Positions 52,488 to 61,794 of a stretch of 64,000 bases of DNA are shown in pieces. The stretch covers positions 124,001-188,000 of the forward strand of contig NZ_JAHHZM010000001.1 of NCBI RefSeq assembly GCF_018642165.1, read 5' to 3'. The position numbers and the translations under genes were made by a program. Numbering within the stretch: position 1 is the stretch's first letter; every line of letters begins with the position of its first letter. The notes beneath the pieces were generated by a model. The model was not told the DNA's origin and did not search any database. It saw only the letters and a list, made by a program, of their open reading frames with translations. This DNA is from Echinicola shivajiensis. GTDB lineage: Bacteria; Bacteroidota; Bacteroidia; Cytophagales; Cyclobacteriaceae.

Positions 52488-53729
52488 ATGAAAAGACTAT
52501 TATCATTACTATTAAGCTTATGTCCTATCTTATTAATGGCCCAAACGCGACTTGAAGGCCAGATGGAAATTTCCTACAAGAAATACCTGCCTTTCGATGG
52601 CGACTATTTAGCACTCAAGAACAACAGTTCCATTCATTTGTATAATATAGAAAGCCCTTCCAGTTTCCATGTGATAAACTGGAAGCCACAATTATTCAAT
52701 ACAATCCCCTTTCAGATTATAGAGGGTTATTTTTTGGAAACCTCAGATGACAACTATTTGATCAAGGATACCAAAACCAACAACACCATACTGGAAGTAA
52801 GAAAATTATGGGAATGGAATAAAAATGGTGGAATAGCCCAATTGAATAGAGAAGGCCGTACCAACTTATCCTACCTATATTTTGATTTTCCAGGTCTACC
52901 GATCGACACCTTGACCAAAAGGGATTACCTGGCCATGTTCCCCAATGCAGAAAAAGGCCTGTTCAGGTGGTCCAGTATTCTCGGAAAGGATTCGGGAATG
53001 TACCCATTTTCAGAAGGGCTAGCTACCATCAAAAGTCCAGACCATTTGTTCGGCTATATGGACAAATCCATGGCGATGAAGATCGCTCCCCAATACCTGA
53101 GTGCAGGGAGTTTTTATGAAGGGCTGGCCTCTGTTCAAAACAAAGAGCATAAATGGGGATTTATTGATAAAGAGGGCAATATTGCCATACCATTTAACTA
53201 CCATGCCCAACCCACACGTTTTTCATGCGGCATGGCCCGGGTTACGAACAACAAAGGAAAACAGGGCTACATTAACCCTTCAAATGAACTGGTGATCCCA
53301 GCGATATATACCTACGCAACTCCCTTCTACAAAGGACATGCACTGGTAAGGGAAGAGATCAATAGTCCCATTCTTTTGATCAATAAAGAGGGTAAGATTG
53401 TTGAAAGGTATGATTCCAACTATTATTATTTGGACGAATATAATTTCGAGATCCCCCTTCACTATGAAACGGAAAAGTTTTCTCCAACGCTCAGGCAATT
53501 GATGGATAGTGGAAAGGCCATTATCAGAAAAGAAGGACGTTATGGTCTTATTGATATAAATGGTCAAGTTATCCTTAACTTCAACTACGACCTCTTAAAA
53601 GATTATCGAAACGGCCTCATGCTGGCCAGAAAAAGTACTTTTGAAAATGGCAGGACCATTATCCGCGATGGACTGATTGATGAAGGTGGCAATTTTCGGT
53701 TTTTGTTTGGTGAGGAAGGTGGTTTTTAA
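52488..53729 (+). CDS. WG-repeat-containing exported protein
   Basis: 413 residues. Signal peptide (MKRLLSLLLSLCPILLMAQ) and WG-type repeats: LFGYMDKSMAMKIAPQYLSA, KWGFIDKEGNIAIPFNYHA, QGYINPSNELVIPAIYTYA and YGLIDINGQVILNFNYDLL. WG repeats form beta-structured recognition modules whose partners are rarely known. It follows the terpene synthase by 25 bp on the same strand, so the two may be co-transcribed. The link could be incidental. Confidence 0.85.
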   Translation: MKRLLSLLLSLCPILLMAQTRLEGQMEISYKKYLPFDGDYLALKNNSSIHLYNIESPSSFHVINWKPQLFNTIPFQIIEGYFLETSDDNYLIKDTKTNNTILEVRKLWEWNKNGGIAQLNREGRTNLSYLYFDFPGLPIDTLTKRDYLAMFPNAEKGLFRWSSILGKDSGMYPFSEGLATIKSPDHLFGYMDKSMAMKIAPQYLSAGSFYEGLASVQNKEHKWGFIDKEGNIAIPFNYHAQPTRFSCGMARVTNNKGKQGYINPSNELVIPAIYTYATPFYKGHALVREEINSPILLINKEGKIVERYDSNYYYLDEYNFEIPLHYETEKFSPTLRQLMDSGKAIIRKEGRYGLIDINGQVILNFNYDLLKDYRNGLMLARKSTFENGRTIIRDGLIDEGGNFRFLFGEEGGF

Positions 53730-53745
53730 ACCCCTAACGGAAGTA

Positions 53746-56670
53746 TTACTTCCGCAATCCCACATTCCTCAAGGCACTTACCTCAAGGGCATAAACACCA
53801 AACTCCTCCACCACCTTGCCATAAAGCCTATAAAATCCTCCAGAGTTCAGCGGGTATTTCTTTAATACCGGCGGGAAATGCACCGTATCCAGCCAGTCTC
53901 CCCTTTCATCCAGAAAGGTCCCAAAGGCCATATAGTCTCCCCGTACCGTCCTCACCGGTTTGGTGGTCACGATCCTGCCCAGCATGCATACCTGCTTGCC
54001 TACGAGTTGGGGCATTTCCATGACATAGGAAAGACCTTTACGATCATCGTCCACCAGCATAAAGGGATCCTCTAAGGAAAAACCGATCAGTTCGATCTCA
54101 TCATAGGCATCTTCCAGGGGCTTCTTGGGGAATTGAGGCAGGGTAAAGTCGATTGGCTCCTCAGCAAAGATCGCCTCACAGCTTGGCGCTTTCTCCATCC
54201 GCTTATGCTTGAAATTGGCATGCCAGAGCAGCTCCTTTTTCTCCATGCCCGTAAACCGCAGCGCCCCTACCCTGATCAGGATATTGAGTTGCTCGACATC
54301 TACCTTTGTACGCTCGATAAAATCTATCAGCCCGGTATAAGCCCCATGCTTTTTCCTTTCTTCCAGTATGCGTGCTACAGTTTTCTTCTCCAGGTTCTGG
54401 ATATGCACAAAGCCCACGATGACCTCCTCTCCCCTGATGGAGGTCAGGTACTGTCCCTCGTTCACACATGGGGGAAAGACCTTGGCCCCTGCTTTCTTCA
54501 GTTCATGGAAGTAAAATCGTGTACTATAAAAGCCCCCAAAGTTATTGATCACCGCCACCATAAACTCCATGGGATAATAGGTCTTTAAAAAAAGGCTCTG
54601 ATAACTTTCGACAGCAAAGGAAGCCGAATGGGCCTTGGAAAAGGAATAGCCCCCAAAAGATTCCATTTGTCTCCATACTTCCCTACTGATCTCATCAGGA
54701 TAGCCCTTTTCCTTGCAGTTGGCAAAGAACTTTTCCTCTATCAGCTTAAAGCGGTTATGGGAACGGTACTTGCCCGACATGGCCCTGCGGAGGATATCCG
54801 CCTCCCCCATATCCAGTCCCGCAAAATGGTGGGCCACCTTGATCACATCCTCCTGGTAGACCATCACCCCGTAGGTTTCCTCCAGTAGCTCCTTCATTTT
54901 GGGATGCAGGTAGGGTATATTATCCGGATGATGGAACCGCTCGATATACTGTTTCATCATGCCTGACTGGGACACCCCCGGCCGGATAATGGAGCTGGCC
55001 GCCACCAAGGTCAGGTAATCATCACAGCGTAGCTTGGTGAGCAATTGCCGCATGGCAGGGCTTTCGATATAAAAGCAGCCAATGGTGTCTGCCCTCCTGA
55101 TCTGATCGGCCACTTTGGGGTCATTGAAGAACTCCTCCACCTTACGGATATCCACTTCCACTCCCCTGTTTTCCTTGATCAGCTCTACCGTATCCTTGAT
55201 ATGGGCCAGCCCCCTTTGGCTCAGGATATCCAGCTTGAACAGACCGATCTTTTCGGCCAGGAACATATCGACCTGTGCGGTATTAAAGCCCTTGGGAGGA
55301 CGTTCCATGGCCGTGTACTGGTAGATGGGCGCTTCACTGATCAGCATCCCTCCCGGATGGATACTCTGGTAATTGGGAAAGTCCTGCATAAGTGCTCCAT
55401 ATTTTAGAATGGCCCGCTGGATCTTATCCTCTGGCGGACAGGCATCTTTCCTGTGGCGTACCAGTTGGTCTATTTCCGGTTTGGGCAGGCCAAAGACCTT
55501 GCCCAGTTCCCTGATAATGGCCCTGCCCTGAAAGGTAGAGTACATCCCCAATAAGGCTACATGTTCCCAGCCATAGCGCTTAAAGATATAATCGATCACC
55601 TCATCCCGGTCCTGCCAGCTGAAGTCCATATCAAAGTCAGGCGGTGAGGTACGGTGGGGATTTAAAAACCGCTCAAAATACAGGTCCAGCTTGATAGGGT
55701 CCACATCGGTGATCTTCAGGCAATAGGCCACGATGGAATTGGCACCCGAGCCCCTGCCCACATAGAAGAAGCCCCTGCTTTGGGCGTATCGTACCACATC
55801 GAGGACGATCAGGAAGTAAGCATTGAAGTTCAGCTCATGGATGATCCGCAATTCTTTTTTCACCCTTTCCAGTGCCAGAGCGTTTCCTTCTCCATATCGC
55901 ACCTTCATCCCTTCAAGGGCCAGTTTTTCCAAGAGGATACGGTCATCCTCCTTGGAGGAGCTAAAGTACTTTTTGTTCTTATCCGAATACAATTCCATGC
56001 TTATAGCGCAACTGTCCATGACCTTTAGGGTCTGCTTAAGGATAAAGGGATATTCGGCATAGGCATTCCAGAGCTCCAGCTTATTGCCAAAGTATTCCTC
56101 CTCTCCTGCCAAATCATCAGGACCAAGCTTGGTGAGTAATGTATTCAGGTCAATGGCACGCAGGATTTTGTGTAGATTAAAATAGGTCCTGTTCTGGAAG
56201 GTAACCGGCTGCCATACTACCCACTTTTCAGGATGCTTTTCAGGTGCCTGCTTATACAGTTTGATCAATTGGGACATCCGGATCCCCATCAGTTCATTCT
56301 CTCCCAATTCGTCCACCTGTCTAGAACCAAAGGGATAGATCACCCATACTTCTTTTAAAGCTGGCATCCTTGGAAAGTCCTGCTTTTCCATCAGGTGCAG
56401 GCTTATAAAACGGTTGATATGCATCAGCCCTGCATCATTCTTGGCAAGCAGAATATACAGCATCTCCTGGCCATTCCTGATCTCTGCCCCCACTATGGGC
56501 TTGATCTGGGCTTTCCGGCAAAACTCCACAAAGTCCCAGGCATCTGCCGTGCTATTGATATTGGTCAGCGCCAGTGCTTTCACCTTTTTGGCCTTGGCCA
56601 TGTCCACCAGTTCCTGGGTACCGATGGTCCCATATCGGTAGCTGAAATACGTCTTACAGTTCAGATACAT
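53746..56670 (-). CDS. DnaE-family (DnaE2/ImuC-like) DNA polymerase III alpha subunit
   Basis: 974 residues, shorter than a replicative DnaE (about 1160). The C-family active site is intact: SPPDFDMDFSWQDRDEVIDYIFKRYG and FYVGRGSGANSIVAYCLKIT, with YGVMVYQEDVIKVAHHFAG and the helix-hairpin-helix region RTKVDVEQLNILIRVGAL. The N-terminal PHP domain looks degenerate: the usual HLHxHS start is LNCKTYFSY, and LTDHG is LTNINST. It is the second gene after dinB with 2 nt between, as in mutagenesis cassettes. It is expected to perform lesion-tolerant or error-prone synthesis with the Y-family polymerase. Confidence 0.92.
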   Translation of the reverse strand: MYLNCKTYFSYRYGTIGTQELVDMAKAKKVKALALTNINSTADAWDFVEFCRKAQIKPIVGAEIRNGQEMLYILLAKNDAGLMHINRFISLHLMEKQDFPRMPALKEVWVIYPFGSRQVDELGENELMGIRMSQLIKLYKQAPEKHPEKWVVWQPVTFQNRTYFNLHKILRAIDLNTLLTKLGPDDLAGEEEYFGNKLELWNAYAEYPFILKQTLKVMDSCAISMELYSDKNKKYFSSSKEDDRILLEKLALEGMKVRYGEGNALALERVKKELRIIHELNFNAYFLIVLDVVRYAQSRGFFYVGRGSGANSIVAYCLKITDVDPIKLDLYFERFLNPHRTSPPDFDMDFSWQDRDEVIDYIFKRYGWEHVALLGMYSTFQGRAIIRELGKVFGLPKPEIDQLVRHRKDACPPEDKIQRAILKYGALMQDFPNYQSIHPGGMLISEAPIYQYTAMERPPKGFNTAQVDMFLAEKIGLFKLDILSQRGLAHIKDTVELIKENRGVEVDIRKVEEFFNDPKVADQIRRADTIGCFYIESPAMRQLLTKLRCDDYLTLVAASSIIRPGVSQSGMMKQYIERFHHPDNIPYLHPKMKELLEETYGVMVYQEDVIKVAHHFAGLDMGEADILRRAMSGKYRSHNRFKLIEEKFFANCKEKGYPDEISREVWRQMESFGGYSFSKAHSASFAVESYQSLFLKTYYPMEFMVAVINNFGGFYSTRFYFHELKKAGAKVFPPCVNEGQYLTSIRGEEVIVGFVHIQNLEKKTVARILEERKKHGAYTGLIDFIERTKVDVEQLNILIRVGALRFTGMEKKELLWHANFKHKRMEKAPSCEAIFAEEPIDFTLPQFPKKPLEDAYDEIELIGFSLEDPFMLVDDDRKGLSYVMEMPQLVGKQVCMLGRIVTTKPVRTVRGDYMAFGTFLDERGDWLDTVHFPPVLKKYPLNSGGFYRLYGKVVEEFGVYALEVSALRNVGLRK

Positions 56671-56672
56671 GC

Positions 56673-57827
56673 CTACCTCCTTCCTGTGTTCATGCCCACT
56701 GCCCTGCTTACCGCCTGTGAGCCATACTTCCCCCTGATCGCATCCATGGCCTGATAAAGGCGCACATACTCCTCGGTATCCTCGAATAGGTTGATCTGTT
56801 GGAAACCGCCTACCAGATGGCTCACCTTCACCCCAATCAGCCTGACCAGCATCCTTCTATCATAGAGCTTGGCAAACAGCTCCTTGGCCTTGTTCAGCAA
56901 GACATCATCATTGGAAGTATAAGGCAATATGGCCTGCCTGCTTACCGTATCGAAATTGGCATAGCGCAGCTTCACCGTAATACAGCCACATAGCCTTCGC
57001 TGGTTCCGCAGACTGAAGGCCACCCTTTCTGTCAGCCGTACCAGTTCACCGTTCAGAAAGGCCATATTGATCGTATCATTTTCAAAGGTCTCTTCCTTGC
57101 CGATACTTTTTTGCTCGGTATAGGGAATGACCGGGGTATCGTCCTTGCCATTGGCCTTTCGAGAAAGGCTGATCCCGTTTTTCCCCAGCAGGTTCTGCAT
57201 CATGGGCTCGGGGATTTCAGAAAGCAGCTTGATGGTCTCCACCCCCATCCTGCGCAATAAGGAAGAAGTCTTCAGCCCTATTCCCGGCATCCGCTCAATG
57301 GCCAGGGGCGCCAGATAGCCCTTTTCATATCCAAAGGGGATTTCCATCTGTCCATTGGGCTTGGCATCCTCGGTGGCCACCTTGCTTACCAGTTTATTGG
57401 AGGCCAGGGCATAGCTGATGGGCAGGCCTGACTCATGGAGGATCTTCTGCTTCAGTTCTGCAGTAAACTTGCTGCAACCAAAGAAGCGGTCCATCCCCGT
57501 CAGGTCCAGATAAAACTCATCAATGGAGGCCTTTTCCACCACAGGCACTTCCCCTCGGATGATATCGGTTACCACACGGCTATGGTAACTATAGCTGTCC
57601 ATATCCCCTTGCAGATAGACGGCAGAGGGGCATAACCTACGGGCCAGCTTCATGGGCATGGCACTGTGCACCCCAAACTTGCGGGCTTCATAGCTGCAGG
57701 AGGCCACCACTCCACGTTCGGAGCTGCCACCGATGATCACTGGCTTATTATTGAGGGCACTGTTTGTCAGCCGGGCGACGCTGACAAAGAAGGTGTCCAG
57801 ATCAAAATGCACCACATTCCTTTTCAT
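56673..57827 (-). CDS. dinB: DinB-type Y-family DNA polymerase (Pol IV)
   Basis: 384 residues. Catalytic motif HFDLDTFFVSVARL (Asp8, Asp10 area) and ASIDEFYLDLTGM (Ser-Ile-Asp-Glu), a helix-hairpin-helix finger (MPGIGLKTSSLLRRMGV) and a little-finger domain (SIGKEETFEND). It copies past DNA lesions. It opens the operon with dnaE and diverges from an S24 repressor, so it is probably LexA-controlled. Ends without a clear beta-clamp motif beyond QQINLFED. Confidence 0.93.
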   Translation of the reverse strand: MKRNVVHFDLDTFFVSVARLTNSALNNKPVIIGGSSERGVVASCSYEARKFGVHSAMPMKLARRLCPSAVYLQGDMDSYSYHSRVVTDIIRGEVPVVEKASIDEFYLDLTGMDRFFGCSKFTAELKQKILHESGLPISYALASNKLVSKVATEDAKPNGQMEIPFGYEKGYLAPLAIERMPGIGLKTSSLLRRMGVETIKLLSEIPEPMMQNLLGKNGISLSRKANGKDDTPVIPYTEQKSIGKEETFENDTINMAFLNGELVRLTERVAFSLRNQRRLCGCITVKLRYANFDTVSRQAILPYTSNDDVLLNKAKELFAKLYDRRMLVRLIGVKVSHLVGGFQQINLFEDTEEYVRLYQAMDAIRGKYGSQAVSRAVGMNTGRR

Positions 57828-57854
57828 TTGTCCGAACGATTTAGTAGTTTTGAT

Positions 57855-57872
57855 AATAATTATATCATTATT
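57855..57872. promoter_or_regulatory. Candidate operator between dinB and the S24 repressor
   Basis: AATAATTATATCATTATT is an 18-bp dyad with only one non-matching pair (two bases), lying in the 70-bp gap between divergent dinB and the S24 gene. It is well placed for a LexA-type repressor dimer controlling both directions. Its identity is inferred. Confidence 0.5.
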
Positions 57873-57897
57873 GTGTTATAAATAATAGCAAAACAAC

Positions 57898-58713
57898 ATG
57901 GCAAATCAAAGCTTTTTTTGGTCTTCCAACATCAAATTCCTGCGTAAACGCAAGAGAATGACCCAGATAGAGCTGGCCGAAAAGTTGGACATTTCCCGTC
58001 CCAAATTAAATGCCCATGAAAACGGCTCCGTGAAGACCCCGGCCATGGCAGATATGGTGATGTTCGCAGACTTTTTTAAGATGAGCATAGACACCCTGAT
58101 CAAGGTGGACCTGTCCCAGCTTTCCGAACTGGGGATCAGGGACCTGGAAGCAGGCAACGATGTCTATTTGAAAGGTGGAAGCATCAGGATTTTGGCCACC
58201 ACGGTAAATCCCGACAATATGGAAAATGTGGAACTGGTGCCCATAAAGGCAAAGGCTGGATATCTGGCAGGATATAGTGATCCGGGCTTTATCAGTCAGC
58301 TTCCCGTATTCAACCTACCCCAGCTGGATCCCAACAGGAAATACCGCATGTTCCCTACCGAAGGGGATTCCATGCTGCCCGTACCAGAAGGGGCATATGT
58401 AATTGGGGAGTTTGTACAGGACTGGAGCAGTATAAAAGAAAAAATGCCCTGTATCGTGGTGACCAAAGAGGAAGGGATCAGCTTCAAGCTGGTCACTAAC
58501 CACATCAAGGAAAACCGAAGCCTGCTTTTGGAATCGCTGAATACAATTTATGATCCCTATGAGGTAGCCGTAATGGATGTGTTGGAAGTATGGAAATTCC
58601 ATAGCTATTTTACCGAAAACATCCCTGACCCACTGAGCGCTTTGGACCAGGTGGGCAGGGATGTCAGGGAAATTAAAGCAACCCTAAGTCAGTTGGCAAA
58701 CGATAAAAAATAA
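57898..58713 (+). CDS. LexA-like XRE repressor with S24 autocleavage domain
   Basis: 271 residues. N-terminal helix-turn-helix (FLRKRKRMTQIELAEKLDISRPKLNAHENG, about 14-43) and a C-terminal S24 protease domain: Ala-Gly cleavage site at Ala120-Gly121 (KAKAGYLAGYS), Ser158 in FPTEGDSMLPV and Lys197 in ISFKLVTN. It should repress the divergent dinB-dnaE operon and cleave itself during DNA damage. The layout is that of a portable SOS switch on a mobile element. Confidence 0.92.
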   Translation: MANQSFFWSSNIKFLRKRKRMTQIELAEKLDISRPKLNAHENGSVKTPAMADMVMFADFFKMSIDTLIKVDLSQLSELGIRDLEAGNDVYLKGGSIRILATTVNPDNMENVELVPIKAKAGYLAGYSDPGFISQLPVFNLPQLDPNRKYRMFPTEGDSMLPVPEGAYVIGEFVQDWSSIKEKMPCIVVTKEEGISFKLVTNHIKENRSLLLESLNTIYDPYEVAVMDVLEVWKFHSYFTENIPDPLSALDQVGRDVREIKATLSQLANDKK

Positions 58714-58729
58714 AAGGGCGCCATGTTGA

Positions 58730-59407
58730 TTATATTGGTTGAAGGACTTCAGGTACATTGGTATCCAACCTAGAATTGGTCACACCGTCCATGACCCGAT
58801 ATCCCTCCATTTTACTGTCATTTGGATAAGGGACCATAAGGTCAGTCATTTCATCCTTATTGAGATCCTCTATCAACCAAGCTTCCGCCTGATCACCATC
58901 CAGCACCAGAGGCATTCTTTTTTTCTCATTATGGATTTCCTCCAATAAGGGGTTGGCCGGTACGGTGATTATGCTAAAGGTCGGAATATCATGCCATACC
59001 GAATAGATCGCACCTAAGGTAAAGTACTCCCCTTCTTTGGGCCGGATGTAATATGACTGTGCCTTCTTCTGTCCGTCTGGATGATGAGGTTCAAAGAAGC
59101 CATTGCAGATCACCAAGCACCTGTTCTTCCAATAGGCCTTATAAGAACCCTTTTCAAACAGTTCCTCCCCTTTCGCATTAAGGGTATTGGCCCTCCAGGA
59201 AGATTCATCCTTCACCCAATGGGGATATAGTTTCCACCGGTACATATGGATGGCATTTTTATCGTGTGTACTGAGCACAGGAAGATAGGGCTGGGCAAAT
59301 CCATTGAGGTGATAGCCACTTTGAAAAAGATCCGGTTCCGCAACCTTCTTATCAAAATCCTTTTCTACCGTCTTGATGTCCTTATTGAGGGAAACATGAT
59401 AGCACAT
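58730..59407 (-). CDS. SRAP/HMCES (YedK-like) SOS response-associated peptidase
   Basis: 225 residues. Starts MCYHVSLNKD with the conserved Cys2 that forms a covalent thiazolidine with abasic DNA, and carries LVICNGFFEPHH (Asn and Glu) and FSIITVPANPLLEEIHNEKKRMPLVLD (His). It protects abasic sites in single-stranded DNA. Next to the SOS repressor and polymerases, it fits a damage-tolerance cassette useful when the element enters as ssDNA. It is convergent with the S24 gene, 16 bp away. Confidence 0.93.
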   Translation of the reverse strand: MCYHVSLNKDIKTVEKDFDKKVAEPDLFQSGYHLNGFAQPYLPVLSTHDKNAIHMYRWKLYPHWVKDESSWRANTLNAKGEELFEKGSYKAYWKNRCLVICNGFFEPHHPDGQKKAQSYYIRPKEGEYFTLGAIYSVWHDIPTFSIITVPANPLLEEIHNEKKRMPLVLDGDQAEAWLIEDLNKDEMTDLMVPYPNDSKMEGYRVMDGVTNSRLDTNVPEVLQPI

Positions 59408-59525
59408 AGCATAAAAATGATGGTCCTATTAAAGATAAGGATTTATATAAAAATCACCTAGTGCTATCAGCAAAGGAAAATCCTTTTGTATATTTAGTAA
59501 AGGCCTGTCATCCAATTCAACTAAT

Positions 59526-59960
59526 ATGATTCCCATTGACTTCGATCATACCCACTTTATCAACCTGTGCCATAATTTCAGGACATTCGCAGAGGCAGAA
59601 CCTGACCAAGATCAATTGGAAGAAATATATAAATTGGCTTTGCATCTTGATAGTTATAGTACCCACGTTATTCCTCCGAAGCTTATGGATTTTTACCTGA
59701 TCAATAAGTGTTTGATAGGCACTGATGTTGAATTGGCATGGACGGATATAAGCTCAAAAGCCAGCTATTATAGTGGGATTTACGAATGGGAAGATGACTA
59801 TTTTTTTGTGAATGCGGTATGTGGTACAGACAGCAATACAGTCGAGATCAACCATTTGGGAACCTGTCCCTACTCAGCCCCCTTGTTCCTTTACCACATC
59901 CCCAATAAACCATTCAGGCATAAATTTGAAATTATATTCGAGCAGATTTTTTCATCTTAG
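59526..59960 (+). CDS. Hypothetical acidic protein
   Basis: 144 residues, acidic, no export signal. Contains RTFAEAEPDQDQLEEIYKLA and a beta-like C-terminal half (YYSGIYEWEDDYFFVNAVCG). Similar small proteins accompany mobile-element SOS cassettes, but I do not recognise a family. Divergent from the SRAP gene with about 118 bp between. Function unknown. Confidence 0.6.
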   Translation: MIPIDFDHTHFINLCHNFRTFAEAEPDQDQLEEIYKLALHLDSYSTHVIPPKLMDFYLINKCLIGTDVELAWTDISSKASYYSGIYEWEDDYFFVNAVCGTDSNTVEINHLGTCPYSAPLFLYHIPNKPFRHKFEIIFEQIFSS

Positions 59961-60165
59961 CTAATAAAGTTTTTTTTATCCCTAATATCAATATGGTCGA
60001 CAATTAGCTTGGTATTCATGACTGCATGTTTATTTGATAGAATTTAAGCATTTGCCCCCTCTTACCTGAAAAACACGATAAATTTAGCAAGTCTTCCCAT
60101 CTAGGAAACAATTGGCACGAATTTTTCCTTAAAATTGTCTTTTCAATAATTAAACACTTAAAAAA

Positions 60166-60345
60166 ATGAGCAGATTTTCAGAAGTAAAGGAATTAGTGGA
60201 TTCCTTGGAAGCAGATTTCGACAAGTTTTACGAACAGGGCAATAAGGCTGCCGGAACAAGGGTAAGAAACGGCATGCAGGCCATCAAGACCTTGGCCCAG
60301 GAGATCCGTACCGAGGTGCAGGAAATCAAGAACAAGGACAAATAA
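60166..60345 (+). CDS. Histone H1-like (Hc1 family) small protein
   Basis: 59 residues (MSRFSEVKELVDSLEADFDK.. KNKDK), helical with many Lys and Glu. Bacteroidota Hc1-like proteins of this size with the FSEVKELVDSLEADFDKFY opening bind DNA and are common on mobile elements. It has an A-rich upstream region and a clear terminator after it, so it is an independent gene. Whether it compacts element DNA or influences host transcription is not known. Confidence 0.85.
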   Translation: MSRFSEVKELVDSLEADFDKFYEQGNKAAGTRVRNGMQAIKTLAQEIRTEVQEIKNKDK

Positions 60346-60352
60346 ACGCATG

Positions 60353-60383
60353 AGCAAAAAAGGGGAATATCCCCTTTTTTGCT
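60353..60383. terminator. Bidirectional terminator between hc1-like and ardC-like genes
   Basis: A 14-bp stem AGCAAAAAAGGGGA/TCCCCTTTTTTGCT with a 3-nt loop, T tracts on both strands. It serves the convergent plus-strand H1-like gene and minus-strand ArdC-like gene. Confidence 0.85.
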
Positions 60384-61289
60384 TTAATTCTTTCCACCGG
60401 TCAAGTAATCCACTGCTTTCTGTGCTTTGGCAGCAGATTCTACCAATAGGCGCTTATCCTCTTTCAGCTGTCCCAACCAATGCTGTATATATGCCGAAGA
60501 ATTTTCCTGCTGGGCTTCTTTCCATATCCCACATAGATTGCTCAGGTAGCTGGCGCCCATTTCAGCAGTCAATTCTTCCTTGCTATAAGCGCTCTTATCC
60601 TTATCCGATGCATCCCATAGTTCCTTACGGTTAAGCCTTTTCTGGTGGCCGGTCGAATGGACCAGCTCATGGAACAGCGTCTGGTAAAAATACGCTTCAG
60701 TTCTGAACAGTTCCTTGGTGGGCATATTGATATAATCCTTTTTAGGGTAATAGTAAGCCTGTGCCTCTTCATATCTTACTTCAGGCATATCAGGTACTTT
60801 TTTCAATAAATCCTCACAAGCCTTGATTGGTTTGAAGGGCTGTTCAGTATTGGTATCAGGCAGTTCCCAATCCACTCCTTCCACATCAGCAATATTAAAT
60901 ACATTATAATATTTGAGGAATGCACGCCTGTCCACCAAACCTTTGGGCAATTTTCTAGCTTCCTGCTCAGTCAGCTTTTTTCCGGTTTCCTTATGCTGGT
61001 AAACAAAATTCCAGTAAACGATCGGGATGGATTTAGATCCCTTTCGTACCTTTCCTCCCAGGCTTTCAGCTTGTTTGAAGGTCAGGTAATAGGGTTTTCC
61101 ATGGCCACAGCTTAGCAGTAGCCAAAGGTTGATCCCTTTGTACACCTTCCCTGACTGGTAGTTTTTGGGCAGTCCCATTATAGACCAAGGCCGCTTCCAA
61201 GGGATAATCCCCTTTTCAAGACTGGACATGATCCTTTCATTGACAATCTGATAAACATCTTTTCTGGAATGCTTTGTTGAACGCTTCAT
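60384..61289 (-). CDS. ArdC-like antirestriction protein (zincin metallopeptidase domain)
   Basis: 301 residues from ATG at 61289; a longer frame from 61430 adds 47 unlikely residues. N-terminal ssDNA-binding ArdC domain (WKRPWSIMGLPKNYQSGKVYKGINLWLL) and C-terminal zincin with FHELVHSTGH (HExxH plus His) and ELTAEMGASYL. ArdC proteins bind incoming single-stranded DNA and protect it from host restriction during conjugation. Fits the transfer function of the element. Confidence 0.92.
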   Translation of the reverse strand: MKRSTKHSRKDVYQIVNERIMSSLEKGIIPWKRPWSIMGLPKNYQSGKVYKGINLWLLLSCGHGKPYYLTFKQAESLGGKVRKGSKSIPIVYWNFVYQHKETGKKLTEQEARKLPKGLVDRRAFLKYYNVFNIADVEGVDWELPDTNTEQPFKPIKACEDLLKKVPDMPEVRYEEAQAYYYPKKDYINMPTKELFRTEAYFYQTLFHELVHSTGHQKRLNRKELWDASDKDKSAYSKEELTAEMGASYLSNLCGIWKEAQQENSSAYIQHWLGQLKEDKRLLVESAAKAQKAVDYLTGGKN

Positions 61290-61569
61290 AATAACATCGT
61301 TTTGGTGAATGATTTTAATTATGAAGCATCCCCAGGCTGCAGGGCACATTAAAGGCAAGGAGGATCGGAATAAACCAGCCAAGGGATTAGCGGTGGTTTT
61401 ATGCCGAAGTTCCTTGTCCTGTATGGGCAATGTCTGCCTAACTTAGCTGGATAATTGAATAAGAAACAGGAACTAAGCACCTTAAAAAATCTTTTAAGTA
61501 ATATATTTATTACATTTGTAAATAAATTGTAATATTAGACCAGTATATACAGCTTGAGGTTTTTTCGAG

Positions 61570-61788
61570 ATGATGTTCATTACCAAAACCGACATATCGA
61601 CTTTACAAAGACTTTCCCAAAGCAATAATTTGGTACCCATTGATGAGATACCTGAATCGGTAAGGGAAGATTTTGATTTATTTTTCTTTGGTAAAACCAT
61701 GACTACAGATGAATCCAACAGGCTTGCCGCTTATCCCCATGACATTAAAAATTGGGTTCGTCATCTCTTTAAAAAATACGCTGCCTGA
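61570..61788 (+). CDS. Small protein upstream of the Fic gene
   Basis: 72 residues (ITKTDISTLQRLSQSNNLVPIDEIPESVREDFDLFFFGKTM). It ends 6 bp before the Fic reading frame on the same strand, which suggests an antitoxin-like or accessory partner, though the sequence matches no known family. Two Met at the beginning; the second is equally likely. Confidence 0.6.
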   Translation: MMFITKTDISTLQRLSQSNNLVPIDEIPESVREDFDLFFFGKTMTTDESNRLAAYPHDIKNWVRHLFKKYAA

Positions 61789-61794
61789 CGCCCT

